The notes: generated by a model from the letters alone, not told the origin. Positions 1 to 8,498 are shown, counted from the stretch's first letter. The stretch: 15,336 nucleotides of DNA from Victivallales bacterium (GCA_017431185.1 JAFRLP010000404.1:1-15336); one strand, 5' to 3'. Numbers and translations are program-made.

Positions 1-240
1 AAGCCGATGCCTAAAAAAAAAGAAAAAAATGATTCAGCCCCCTGGCTACTTCAATCCGCGAGGCCTGAAGGCCTCGCGGGCAAGTTGGGGTCTCACGCCT
101 GGCACGCCAAGATCAAATGGCAGATCTGATTCTGCGCATGGCAAAACAGGTGGGGTTAATGAATAGTCACAGAGAAAAAAGAGAATTGCTAAACCGTCGG
201 TGCAATCCAAAGCACAAATTTCGGGAACGGAATCAATCGC
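1..240. other. Gene-free region downstream of the minus-strand surface-protein genes
   Basis: I see no convincing gene here. A 64-codon plus-strand reading frame beginning at 117 has no ribosome-binding site, no recognisable protein character, and runs into the antisense gene at 241. The stretch holds a perfect hairpin (56-79), a small second hairpin (36-47) and long A tracts (13-21 and 23-29), which are T tracts for minus-strand transcripts. It is most simply the 3' flank of the minus-strand operon. Confidence 0.6.
12..79 (-). terminator. Possible composite transcription terminator
   Basis: On the minus strand the transcript leaving the gene that ends at 241 would meet a perfect 10-bp stem (56-65 paired with 70-79) with a 4-base loop. 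Next comes a weak 4-bp stem (36-39 with 44-47), and six bases later T tracts of 7 and 9 bases (29-23 and 21-13). The strong stem is about 26 bases from the T tract, too far for a textbook intrinsic terminator, and the nearer stem is short. I infer a terminator from the combination and the position. On the plus strand nothing T-rich follows the stem. Confidence 0.35.
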
Positions 241-729
241 TCACTGATTCACCCAATACGCCTTGCCAGCGGCCAGTTCCTCCTGAGATGCACTCTGATA
301 GTGCCCATTGACCCATTGCCAGATTTTGGTTGCCAGAGTTTGCCAGGTGGATGTTTCCGCAACGCCGATGAGATTCCAGCCTGCGGTGAGGTCTGCGGTC
401 TCATAACTGGTCTGCGCCAGGTCGTGAACAAGTTCAATGGTCTGCTGCGGAGTTCTGGAGAACACCCAGTAGCCGACGCCGACCTTGAGGTCATCCTTTC
501 CAGTGCATTGCACATAGCACATTCCAGTGACATCCAGCGTCATCGGATGCAGTTTGAGGAAGTGCAGAGCAGACTCAGCCGTGAGCGAACGCGTCAGCGT
601 CACGAGATTCCATCCTGGTCTGAGTTCAAGTTTCTGAACAGAAATCGGATCCACCGCAGCAAAGGCGGACAGGCAGGCCAGGGTTAAAAATACCAGAATG
701 TTCTTTTTCATGTTCATTTCGTGTGTCAT
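241..729 (-). CDS. Small secreted protein with two GWNL...YWV repeats
   Basis: This 162-residue protein starts with a typical signal peptide: MKKN at 7-10, a hydrophobic core at about 11-20, and a likely cleavage site around Ala24-Ala25. The mature part contains two copies of a repeat that opens with GWNL (39-42 and 117-120) and closes with an aromatic YWV (87-89 and 158-160). GWNL-type repeats of this kind occur in exported proteins of several bacterial phyla, often as terminal modules of large surface proteins. No enzymatic role is known to me. The first ATG is chosen because AAAGGA lies 8 bases upstream and because it overlaps the stop of the preceding gene as ATGA, indicating translational coupling. 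The product is therefore probably made together with the large repeat protein and may act as its exported partner; that partnership is inference. Confidence 0.75.
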   Translation of the reverse strand: MTHEMNMKKNILVFLTLACLSAFAAVDPISVQKLELRPGWNLVTLTRSLTAESALHFLKLHPMTLDVTGMCYVQCTGKDDLKVGVGYWVFSRTPQQTIELVHDLAQTSYETADLTAGWNLIGVAETSTWQTLATKIWQWVNGHYQSASQEELAAGKAYWVNQ

Positions 730-3700
730 GCCAGCATTCCTTTGTTGTTCTCGAAGAGCCTCTCGCTGGTGAACTCGTCGAACGCGCCAGCGGTCTGAAG
801 TCCATTGAAAAGGTCGCTCTCGTCATCGCCGAATCTGAGGGTGAAGCCACCTGCCAGCTCATCGCCGCCGCCAGCAAAGGCCTCCTCGACCTCGGCGGCC
901 TTCACGCCCAGCAGGGTCACGCTGCCCCTGTCGCACCACAGCACGGCGTTGCCCTCCCCGTCGGCGGCAAGCGAGAGGTCGTCCCGCCCGACCCCGTGGA
1001 GCCAGAGAAGGCCTGTCCCGCCCGCGCACTGCTCCACGGTGTCGTTGCCCCACTCGCCGCCGAAGGCGAAGACATCATCCCCGCCGCCGCCGTGCAGGGC
1101 GTCGTCGCCTGCGCCGCCGACGATGAGGTCATCGCCGCCGGCGCCGACAATCCAGTCGTTGCCTGCATCGCCGAAAAGGGTATTATTGCCCTTGTTCGCC
1201 CAGATGACGTCGGAGCCGAGACCGCCTCGGATGGTCAGCCCGCCGCCGATGTACTCGAACCTCTGGCTGGTCAGGTCAACCACGTCGTCCCCCGCGCCCG
1301 CGCGAATCTCTCCGATCTGGGCGACGCGCGCCTGCTGCTCATCCAGACTTCCAGGCAGTTCGGAGTAGATGTCATCGACGAACAGGGCGTCGCCGTTGTC
1401 GTCGTCGGTGAGGCAGAGGAGGCTGGGGTCCGCCGAGCCTCGGAAAACGTCCGTGATCATGTTCCTGCCCGCCAGCGGGGCGGTCGCTCCCGTGCCCTCC
1501 CAGTCATTGAGCGAGCCAGCATGGACCACCTGGTAGTTGCCGCTCCAGGTGTCGTGCACGGCGGCGAAGAACAGATCCTGGTCCCCGTCCCCGTCGGACT
1601 GAAGCAGCTGCGGCGACGGTTCGGGCGCGTCGGCGGCGATATCCTCTCCGTTTGCCCACTCAGTGCCTCCGACCGCCTGAACGCGCCACTGGTAGATGCC
1701 CTCGGGCAGACGGTAGGAGTCCAGGGAGGTCGTCGGGACGGTCACGCCGAGCAGATGCCCGAATCCGTCCGTCGAGTAGTTGATCACATACTGGTCGGCG
1801 TGCTGGACTGGCAACCAGGAGAGTGTCTCCGATGTGCCGACAAGTTCCTCGGGCACGCCGACTTCCTCCATGGACGACCATTCGTAGAAGCCCGTCTCGC
1901 TCTGGGAATCCAGGACGTTGCCCGCCAGGTCCCTGATACTTTCGCCGATCTGCAGCCTGTACTCGCCGTCCACGGCCTCGGCGGGGAAGACCAGCTCCAG
2001 GCAGCTGCCATCCGTCAGAATCATGGATGTCAGGGCCACCTCCGTGTCATCCTGCGCGAGAATCTTCACGCTGTCCTCCAGAGAGGCGGGATCCACGGCC
2101 TCGGAGAAATGCACCCTCAGCGTGATCTCCGTCTCCTCGGGATTCTCCAACGGCTCGACCTCGGTGACGAACGGCCTGCTGACATCGGCCATGAGTTCCG
2201 CCCGATAGCCGTCGTCCTCCTCGCCTGACACCTTGTTGAGGTTCTGGTCAAGCGTCCGCCCGTTGACGTTCATTATCGAGCTCGACACCTCCAGCGTGTA
2301 GGCCCCGTCGGCGGTCAGCGGCTCGTACTCCAGCGTCAGGCGGTCGAGGTCGATGCTGTAGCCCGTGACCACGACGCCATTGCCGTCCGCATCGGACATG
2401 GCGACCATGGATAGCGAGAACGACTCCGCGTCGAGGATGCCCCCGAACCGCAGGGTAATCGACCCGTTGGTCTCCGTCGAGACGAGGCCGTCCCTCAGGC
2501 TGTGGTCGATTACCCAGAAGGTGTCCGAGTAGATGAACTCAACCTCGCCGTATTCCGTGACGTTGACGTCGGCGAACCCGATTTTGTCCAGCCTGTCCGC
2601 GAAGGCGATCTCGTGGCTCTCGCCAGAGGCGTTGACCGTGACGGTGACATCCGCCAGCGCATCCGCGTCAAATCCCTCCGCGGCGCTCGCCAGCAGGTAG
2701 CGCCCGCTTTGCAGGCCGTCCGCGATGTTCAACGTCCATTTCGTGTCGGTGTCCGACAGTGCGCCCGCGTGGTCCGCCGTGACGACGCACGCGTCCGTCA
2801 CGGCGTTCAGATTGAACGCCAGGCTCAGGGAGTCCGCCGTGATGTCCCCGTAAATCAGCGCGCCGCTGTCGATGGTGAGGATGTTCTCGCCGCCGCCAAG
2901 GGCTATTCCGCCAATCACCAGTGCCCCATCGACAATGTGAAGGTCGTCGTCGCTGGCGGTTGCCGTGAAAACGCCGCCGCTCAGCGTTCCGTCCGCGTAG
3001 GCATAGCCTGGGAAAGCCTGGAGAGCCAACACTGGGGCGACGTGCATATTGTCGAATCCCTGCGGATGCTCCGTCCCCAGGAAACTGCCGGCCGCGACAA
3101 TGCCGGATATCGAAATCCTGGAATCGACACTGGTCAGGATGCCATACGCCGCCTGTGCGCCATTGACAAAGAGACGACCAGAAATGTCCGTCGTCACCAA
3201 TTCGGTCTCGGCCGGCGAGATCTCCTCGCCCGTCAATTCGTCTATGACGGCCTCCTTCACGACAATGGTCTTGTTTCCGATGACTGCATTGGGACCGCTG
3301 ATAAATGAGGCAATACCTTCATCCGATGAAACGAAGACATCACCGCTGATCTCGCCCGCAATCGTAAACTTGCCACCAGAGGACAATCCAATCGCTTGTC
3401 CGCTGGTTGATTTAACCACTATGCCACCGCTGATATTATCGACAATCAGATCCTGGCTGGAGTACATGCCGTAGGCGTCGCCGCCCGTCGCCTCCACGGA
3501 GAGACGCCCCGTCACGTCGCCGACCGTCAGGGTGGACGCGCTGGTGGAGTATTGGCTGTGCCCTCTTGAATACAGGCCATAGGCGACGCTGCCGCCCGTG
3601 ACCGCGATTTCACCCGTGATGTCGCCGAGCGACATGGTGGAGGTAGCGGAACTGTTGTAGTACCAGTTTTCGGCCAGCGAGTACACGCCCGCCGCGGTCC

Positions 3701-4574
3701 CCGAGGCCGTCACCGTGATATGGCCTCCGACCCCGTCCGCGGTCAGCGTGGAGTAGGTCTGCTGGTAATACCCGTTGCCGTTGGCGCGGGAGAGGACGCC
3801 GAAGGCGTCGCCGTCCGTGGACTCGGCGGTGATGGTTCCCGCCAGCCCCGTGAGCGTCAGCGCGTTGCCCGCGCCACCCGTGTAGATGCGCGCGACGGCC
3901 GCCGCCTCGCCCGATGCGGTGGCCGTGACCGTCCCCGTGAATTCCGCCAGCGCCAGGGCATTGCCGCCCTGCTCGCCGAAGCCCGCCAGGCCGTAGGCGC
4001 TCCCGCCCGTCGCCGTCAGTTTGCCCGAGAGGCCCGACACCGTGCCGACGTCGCCCTCCAGCGCCGTCGCCCTGCCGCTCTCGGCGGTCGCCTCGAACTC
4101 GCCTGAAAAGTCGGTCACGGCGAGTTCGTGGGCGCGGACAAGTGTCACGTTCCCGCCGCCCGTCGCCGACAGCGCGAACTCGCCGCCGTAGTCCGCCATG
4201 GCGTACTTGCCGTTCGCCGAATAGACGCCGAAGACATTGCCGTTCTCGCCGCCCTTGAGACGGAGGGTGGCGGACGTCGGCGCGGCAAAATCGACGTCGC
4301 CCCCCGCGTAGAAGCCATATATGTCGTCGTCGCCCGAGAGGTCCAAGGCGTAGTCGCCAGCCGTCAGGGTTCCGCCCGCATAGAGGCCGTACACCGTTCC
4401 CGTGGCGGTGACGTCCATCGCGCCCGACGCGATGTTCCCGACCGTCAGGTTCCGCGCGGCGTGGAGACCGTATGCCTTGCCCGTCGCCGTGACCTCCAGC
4501 GCGCCCGACGCCAGGTCGCCCGCAGCCAGGTCCTGGGTTGCAATGCGACAGACCCTATTTTCAAGGGAATACAC
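726..4574 (-). CDS. Large repeat-rich surface protein with Ig-like domains and an RTX-like C-terminus (5' truncated)
   Basis: The reading frame encodes 1282 residues. Residues about 15-480 are about eleven degenerate repeats of 25-45 residues carrying a core like AYGLYS (for example 34-39 and 367-372), separated by beta-strand-like segments with TVGDI..G patterns, suggesting a beta-helix or adhesin-like stalk. Residues about 560-575 resemble autotransporter stalk sequence (ENILTIDSGALIYGDI). Two Ig-like domains follow, the second of SbsA/Big_5 type from about 798 to 895 (FSEAVDPASL, DLAGN). A fibronectin-III-like segment lies at about 919-970. RTX-like glycine/aspartate repeats (GDAGNDWIVGAGGDDLIVGG) occupy about 1115-1172, with a shorter one near 1089, and would bind calcium; they are typical of exported proteins. 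The protein should be cell-surface or secreted, yet it has no signal peptide: the frame opens at a TGA only four codons before a GTG start at 4574. The first 14 residues do not resemble the repeats. RTX proteins can use a C-terminal type I signal, but the abrupt start inside a repeat suggests loss of the true 5' end. Confidence 0.7.
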   Translation of the reverse strand: MYSLENRVCRIATQDLAAGDLASGALEVTATGKAYGLHAARNLTVGNIASGAMDVTATGTVYGLYAGGTLTAGDYALDLSGDDDIYGFYAGGDVDFAAPTSATLRLKGGENGNVFGVYSANGKYAMADYGGEFALSATGGGNVTLVRAHELAVTDFSGEFEATAESGRATALEGDVGTVSGLSGKLTATGGSAYGLAGFGEQGGNALALAEFTGTVTATASGEAAAVARIYTGGAGNALTLTGLAGTITAESTDGDAFGVLSRANGNGYYQQTYSTLTADGVGGHITVTASGTAAGVYSLAENWYYNSSATSTMSLGDITGEIAVTGGSVAYGLYSRGHSQYSTSASTLTVGDVTGRLSVEATGGDAYGMYSSQDLIVDNISGGIVVKSTSGQAIGLSSGGKFTIAGEISGDVFVSSDEGIASFISGPNAVIGNKTIVVKEAVIDELTGEEISPAETELVTTDISGRLFVNGAQAAYGILTSVDSRISISGIVAAGSFLGTEHPQGFDNMHVAPVLALQAFPGYAYADGTLSGGVFTATASDDDLHIVDGALVIGGIALGGGENILTIDSGALIYGDITADSLSLAFNLNAVTDACVVTADHAGALSDTDTKWTLNIADGLQSGRYLLASAAEGFDADALADVTVTVNASGESHEIAFADRLDKIGFADVNVTEYGEVEFIYSDTFWVIDHSLRDGLVSTETNGSITLRFGGILDAESFSLSMVAMSDADGNGVVVTGYSIDLDRLTLEYEPLTADGAYTLEVSSSIMNVNGRTLDQNLNKVSGEEDDGYRAELMADVSRPFVTEVEPLENPEETEITLRVHFSEAVDPASLEDSVKILAQDDTEVALTSMILTDGSCLELVFPAEAVDGEYRLQIGESIRDLAGNVLDSQSETGFYEWSSMEEVGVPEELVGTSETLSWLPVQHADQYVINYSTDGFGHLLGVTVPTTSLDSYRLPEGIYQWRVQAVGGTEWANGEDIAADAPEPSPQLLQSDGDGDQDLFFAAVHDTWSGNYQVVHAGSLNDWEGTGATAPLAGRNMITDVFRGSADPSLLCLTDDDNGDALFVDDIYSELPGSLDEQQARVAQIGEIRAGAGDDVVDLTSQRFEYIGGGLTIRGGLGSDVIWANKGNNTLFGDAGNDWIVGAGGDDLIVGGAGDDALHGGGGDDVFAFGGEWGNDTVEQCAGGTGLLWLHGVGRDDLSLAADGEGNAVLWCDRGSVTLLGVKAAEVEEAFAGGGDELAGGFTLRFGDDESDLFNGLQTAGAFDEFTSERLFENNKGMLA

Positions 4575-4751
4575 AATCCACCATCAAAAACATCTGGCAT
4601 ACCCTGAATTGATTTCACGGAAAAAAGATGTATAGTAAAATGACACTCACCGCAGAAGCTTTCTGTTTTTTTACGACGGCTTGTCGGAAGGATAGTCATT
4701 GAACGCAGCCACGACAGAATGTCTCGTCATGCGCATAAGGCACACTGACAG
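4575..4751. other. Intergenic region between the truncated surface-protein gene and the GH106-like gene
   Basis: This is 177 bases of lower GC content than the flanking genes. It holds a candidate plus-strand promoter. On the minus strand no frame continues the AYGLY-type repeats upstream of 4574, so the missing start of the surface-protein gene is not simply displaced into another frame here. No RNA gene or insertion-sequence ends are recognisable. Confidence 0.5.
4609..4636 (+). promoter_or_regulatory. Candidate sigma-70-type promoter for the GH106-like gene
   Basis: TTGATT (4609-4614) and TATAGT (4631-4636) are separated by 16 bases, placing a start of transcription near 4643 and giving a leader of about 110 bases. 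The match is by eye only. Confidence 0.35.
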
Positions 4752-7163
4752 ATGAATATGCAAATCGAGAATCCCCTCATTCCGATGGCGGCCATCACGG
4801 GCCGCCCCACTGGCCAGTTTATCCGCTGGTTCATGGGCGAGTTCCGCCGTGTCGGCATCACCCAGTTCTTGCTTTATCCGCGTTCCGGCTGCGAACTGGA
4901 GTATCTCTCCGAGGAGTGGTTTCAGGCAGTGCAGCATGTCCTTGACGCAGCCCAGGAACACGGCTATACCTCCATCTGGCTCTATGACGAATTCAATTGG
5001 CCCAGCGGACAATGCGGCGGACGTGTCATGGCCGCCTCCCCCGACTACGCGCTGCACTACCTGCGAGCCAGCTTTGACGTCTCCACCCAGAAGGCGAACT
5101 TCTCGGTGGAACCCCTCCCGAAATATCCCAATCTGCTGAATCCGGACGCAGTGGACTACTTCATCCAAACCACCCACGAAGAATATGCCCGGCGCTTCGG
5201 CAAGTATTTTGGAACCCTCATCAAAGGCATCTTCTCCGACGAGCCTTCCATGGGCTATTACTGGGGACAACTAGAACGGGACAGCATGACCGAGGTCCGT
5301 CTGGCCTGGTATCCTGAGTTCGAGGAAGAGTATCGCCAATTCACGGGGCGCGGTCTGCGCGACGACCTACTCGCGCATTTCACAGGAAAACAGCCGTGGG
5401 CCTACCGTGAAGCCAGCGACCTTCTGGCTGGGAAACGCTTCCGCGCCGTGTTCTTTGACCGCGTGCGCCGCTGGTGCGATGCGCATCGGCTTCTGATGAC
5501 GGGGCATCTGATGGGTGAAAACCGCGGGGCCGCGCTGCGCTACAACGGCGACCCTCTCCTGGCCAACGCAGGATTCTCCCTGCCAGGCATGGATGAAATC
5601 AACACCAATGTCACCATGCACCGCACCGAATGGCAGACCCTGGGCACCGTGGAATATGGAGCCAGAGTGCGTCAAAACGGAGCCTTGGCGGAACTCTTCG
5701 CGCTGGGTCCCTCGACCATGGGCCCCGCCTACTATCGACAGATGATTTGGCTGACTTCGCTTTTCGGGGTTGACCACTATCTGCTGGCGGTCTCCCAATT
5801 CCGTTCCGAGGGCAATATCCACAAAGTCAACTGGTACAACCCCACATCCCCCGCGCAAACCTGGTTCGAACACTATGACCTGCTGGGAGATGAGGCGAAA
5901 AAGGCGGCCTGCTTCGCCCGCAAGGAGCGCGTGGCCGAGATTGAGATTCGCTATGCGAACCACTCGCCGCTGCAACTCGACCTGCTGGAACTGCTGGTGC
6001 GCCTCCAGTTCTCCTGGCACTTCCTGCGCATGGCGGATGAATCGTCGCCAAATTCCATTGCCGTGCTGACGGCCTTGCCGAATGGCACGCTCATGGATGA
6101 GCGCAGCGCCACTGTCTTCATGGACCTTGAACAACTGGCCGATTGGCTGCAGCGGTGTCTCCCCCCGAGCCAGCGCGTATTTGCCCATGGCTGGATACAG
6201 GCGGAGGATGTGCTCCTGCAGAAATACTGTGATGGCTCCTGCGTGATTCTTGATTTGCGCGAACCCACCGCAGGTCCACGCCAACTTTATCTGCGCCAGG
6301 CGGACAGCAGCGAGAGCATCCCATTTACGCTGGAGGCCGGCGGAGTCCAGACCTTTGAGGTGAACAGCCGTCCTGCAACCCAAACAGTATTCCCAGACCG
6401 CGAACTCCAACCTGCCTACTGGGAACTGCCTCCCTCCCCCTGGCGCTTGCAGGGACTTGACCGCCAGTGCCACCTTTGCCCTGAGTTCGATGGAGAAAAC
6501 CGCCTGAGACTGACGGTGGCGCCAGGGCTCCAGCCCATGCGCGCGCTGCTGCGGAACTATGGTTCTCCAGCATTTGCCTGTCTGGACGGGCAGCCGCTGA
6601 AGGCAAGCCAGCCGTGCGCTGGCTTGCCGCAGGGGCTGAATGAACTCTATCTGCGCAGTCAGGATGTGCCTTTGGAGCCAGGCGAACATCTGCTGGAGTT
6701 AGCCGAGCCAATCCACGAGTATCCTTTTTTGCCAGGCGTCTTCCTGCAAGGAGAGATGGCGGTGACGCTGACCGAGGCTGGCCGAATGACGCTGGCCCCA
6801 CTGCCAACGTCCATCACCAACGGGTCGCTCATTGGCCAGGGCCTGCGCAACTATGTCGGCAAAGCCGCCATAGCCCGCGAGGTGGAGGTTCCCATGGATG
6901 CGGCGTGCCTGCGTCTGGAGACGGGCGCCAACGTCGCGTCGGTCACGCTGGGCGGACAGCCGCTTGGCGTGCGCTGCTGGGCTCCCTACGAGTGGCCAGT
7001 GCCCGCAGAGCAGCGAGGCAAGACCGTGACGCTCGCCATTACCCTGGAGTGTCCCGTCGGCTACCTTTTTGGCTGGGAGCGTCTCCGCTATCAGGACTGG
7101 GCGCGTTCCCGCGAGATTTGCGCACCAGGCATCTACCATGCCTGGTGGACAAAGCAGGCGTAA
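4752..7163 (+). CDS. GH106-like glycoside hydrolase (alpha-L-rhamnosidase-like), cytoplasmic
   Basis: The 803-residue protein resembles the large glycosidases related to family GH106 (alpha-L-rhamnosidases). An N-terminal barrel-like region contains YDEFNWPSGQCGG (78-90), matching the LYDE..WPSG..GG signature of that group. A second acidic motif, FSDEP, with Asp163 and Glu164, is a plausible ligand- or metal-binding or catalytic site. A C-terminal jelly-roll-like segment at about 690-775 (ETGANVASVTLGG, then GVRCWAPYEW) resembles the galactose-binding-like domain seen in GH106 and GH2 enzymes. There is no signal peptide, so the enzyme probably acts in the cytoplasm on imported oligosaccharides. 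The first ATG is used; the only Shine-Dalgarno-like sequence is a weak AAGG 11 bases upstream, and the ATG at 4758 is an alternative. It converges with a GH109-like gene 45 bases away. The exact substrate cannot be read from sequence; rhamnosidase activity is a family-level guess. Confidence 0.65.
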   Translation: MNMQIENPLIPMAAITGRPTGQFIRWFMGEFRRVGITQFLLYPRSGCELEYLSEEWFQAVQHVLDAAQEHGYTSIWLYDEFNWPSGQCGGRVMAASPDYALHYLRASFDVSTQKANFSVEPLPKYPNLLNPDAVDYFIQTTHEEYARRFGKYFGTLIKGIFSDEPSMGYYWGQLERDSMTEVRLAWYPEFEEEYRQFTGRGLRDDLLAHFTGKQPWAYREASDLLAGKRFRAVFFDRVRRWCDAHRLLMTGHLMGENRGAALRYNGDPLLANAGFSLPGMDEINTNVTMHRTEWQTLGTVEYGARVRQNGALAELFALGPSTMGPAYYRQMIWLTSLFGVDHYLLAVSQFRSEGNIHKVNWYNPTSPAQTWFEHYDLLGDEAKKAACFARKERVAEIEIRYANHSPLQLDLLELLVRLQFSWHFLRMADESSPNSIAVLTALPNGTLMDERSATVFMDLEQLADWLQRCLPPSQRVFAHGWIQAEDVLLQKYCDGSCVILDLREPTAGPRQLYLRQADSSESIPFTLEAGGVQTFEVNSRPATQTVFPDRELQPAYWELPPSPWRLQGLDRQCHLCPEFDGENRLRLTVAPGLQPMRALLRNYGSPAFACLDGQPLKASQPCAGLPQGLNELYLRSQDVPLEPGEHLLELAEPIHEYPFLPGVFLQGEMAVTLTEAGRMTLAPLPTSITNGSLIGQGLRNYVGKAAIAREVEVPMDAACLRLETGANVASVTLGGQPLGVRCWAPYEWPVPAEQRGKTVTLAITLECPVGYLFGWERLRYQDWARSREICAPGIYHAWWTKQA

Positions 7164-7184
7164 GCCACGCTTGCTCCACCAGGC
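7140..7184. repeat. Long hairpin spanning the stop codon between convergent genes
   Basis: Bases 7140-7149 pair perfectly with 7175-7184 (10 bp), and inside them 7154-7161 pairs with 7167-7174 (8 bp including one G-T). A CAAA bulge sits on the 5' side and a 5-base loop at the tip. The structure covers the TAA stop (7161-7163) of the upstream gene and lies between converging genes, so it may terminate or stabilise transcripts from either side. No T tract follows on the plus strand, so it is not a classical intrinsic terminator. Confidence 0.5.
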
Positions 7185-7207
7185 CGTCCTTTCGCTCGTC
7201 AGCCAGG

Positions 7208-8431
7208 TCACAGTGTCCAGAAGGACACCTCCTGAGGCTTGCGCGTCACCCATTTGCCGCAGGTGAAATCGGGGACGGGCACGGGGAGGCCGCCCATCGC
7301 CACGGACTGTTCGGAGAGCGCGGTGATGCTCATCCAGACGGCGGTGTCGTAGATGTCAATGGGGAATTCGGTGCCATTGGCGATTGCCCTGCTGAAATTC
7401 CGCAGGGCGAGGGCGTCCATGCCGCCGTGGCCGCCGATGGGGTTCTTCCTGAATTCCTGCCAGATGGGGTGGTCGTATTTCTCGTAGAATTTTTCAACAG
7501 GGTCCCAGCAATGTTCCAGATACGGGTTTCCCGCCACGTCGATGTTGCGTTCCGTGGTGCTGATCCCGTTGATGAAAATGCCATTGTCCTCCATCCAGAT
7601 GCCATTGGTTCCCTGAACCATGCCGCGCCGCGAGTAGGGATGCGGAGCGGACACGCTATGGGAGAGCATCACCGTCTCGCCATTGGCGCATTTGATGATG
7701 GTCGTGGTCACGTCACCGCAATTGAAATGGCAATTCCCCTTGGTGACCAAATCCATTGACCGCGACTTGGAGCTGACGGAGCACAGACTGACAAACCGGT
7801 TTCCGCGATTGATGTTCAGGATCTTGGCGATGGGGCCGATGCCATGCGTGGGATAGAGGTCGCCGTTCCTTTTCATGTTATGCCAGCCACGCTCGGAGAC
7901 TGGCCCGTCCTCGTTGGCAAACTCCCAGGAGATGTCGTGCCAATAGCCGCACTCGCAGTGGAGCAGTTCGCCGAACAGCCCCAGACGCGCCATGTTCAAG
8001 GCCAGGAGTTCCTGGCGTCCCCAGCAGACATTCTCCAGCATCATGGCATTGGCGTGGTGCGCCTCCGCCTGACGGACGAGTTCCCAGAGTTCTTCGCATC
8101 CCGTGGCGCCGCCGACTTCCATCGCCACGGCCTTCCCCGCCTTGACGGCCTGGATCGCCAGTGTGAGATGCGCATTCCAGGACGTGGGAATCAACACCCC
8201 GTCCACCTCTGGCAGAGCCAGAAGTTCATCGCTGTCGAGGAAGGTCTTCGGGAAAACGCTCTCCTTGGCGAGTCATTGCTTCATGGCTTCGAGACGTCCG
8301 GCGTCCAGATCGCAGATGGCAACAATCTCGATTTCATCCCTCAGCATCAGGAGCGTGGCGGTCAAGGTCTCCCCGCGTGGCCCCAGTCCAATGAGTCCGA
8401 TGCGGACTTTTGAATCGCTCATTTTATCCAT
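7208..8431 (-). pseudogene. GH109-like Gfo/Idh/MocA-family NAD-dependent glycosidase/oxidoreductase, interrupted by an in-frame TGA
   Basis: Read through one stop codon, this gene encodes about 407 residues. The N-terminus carries a Rossmann NAD(H) motif, GLIGLGPRG (12-20). The body matches the GH109 branch of the Gfo/Idh/MocA family, which uses NAD for a redox-type glycoside cleavage such as that of alpha-N-acetylgalactosaminides. Diagnostic motifs are LYPTHGIGP (Tyr193 and His196, the equivalents of the active-site Tyr and His of GH109) and GHGGMD (334-339), plus MMLENVCW and a C-terminal VPDFTCGKW. The start at 8431 is chosen because AAAGGA lies 7 bases upstream. Codon 53 is TGA (8273-8275). 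The frame is identical before and after it, and the protein sequence continues naturally (EAMKQ, then LAKESVFPKTF), so this is a single nonsense change rather than a frameshift. Without readthrough only a 52-residue Rossmann fragment is made; an internal ATG at 8206 would start after the NAD motif. No signal peptide is present, whereas many GH109 enzymes are exported. It lies 67 bases downstream of the AlbA_2 gene on the same strand. Confidence 0.8.
8273..8275 (-). other. In-frame TGA stop within the GH109-like gene
   Basis: The codon reads TGA followed by C on the minus strand, in the same frame as the intact coding sequence on both sides. A C-to-T change from CGA (Arg) is the simplest origin. 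UGA-C is also the leakiest stop context, so partial readthrough is possible; there is no sign of a selenocysteine insertion need at this non-catalytic position. Confidence 0.8.
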
Positions 8432-8498
8432 GGTTGCATCCTTTGTTTGGAAACGGTTCGGTTGTTTTCCGTCATTGTTCATTCCAGCCGATGGGCTT

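Noticed and set aside
117..311. Small plus-strand frame of 64 codons
   Set aside because: No ribosome-binding site, no family resemblance, and it overlaps the antisense secreted-protein gene.
723..2228. A 501-codon open frame on the plus strand opposite the RTX end of the large surface protein
   Set aside because: It is the antisense shadow of GC-rich coding sequence; it has no recognisable motif or ribosome-binding site, while the minus-strand frame has clear Ig-like and RTX-like domains.
5367..6689. A 440-codon minus-strand frame inside the GH106-like gene
   Set aside because: It has no recognisable domain and low-complexity composition; the plus-strand frame carries the glycosidase signatures.
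8273..8275. TGA as a selenocysteine codon or a reassigned sense codon
   Set aside because: The site is not catalytic, I see no convincing SECIS-like hairpin after it, and TGA is a normal terminator for several other genes in the window; the second interrupted gene has TAA instead.
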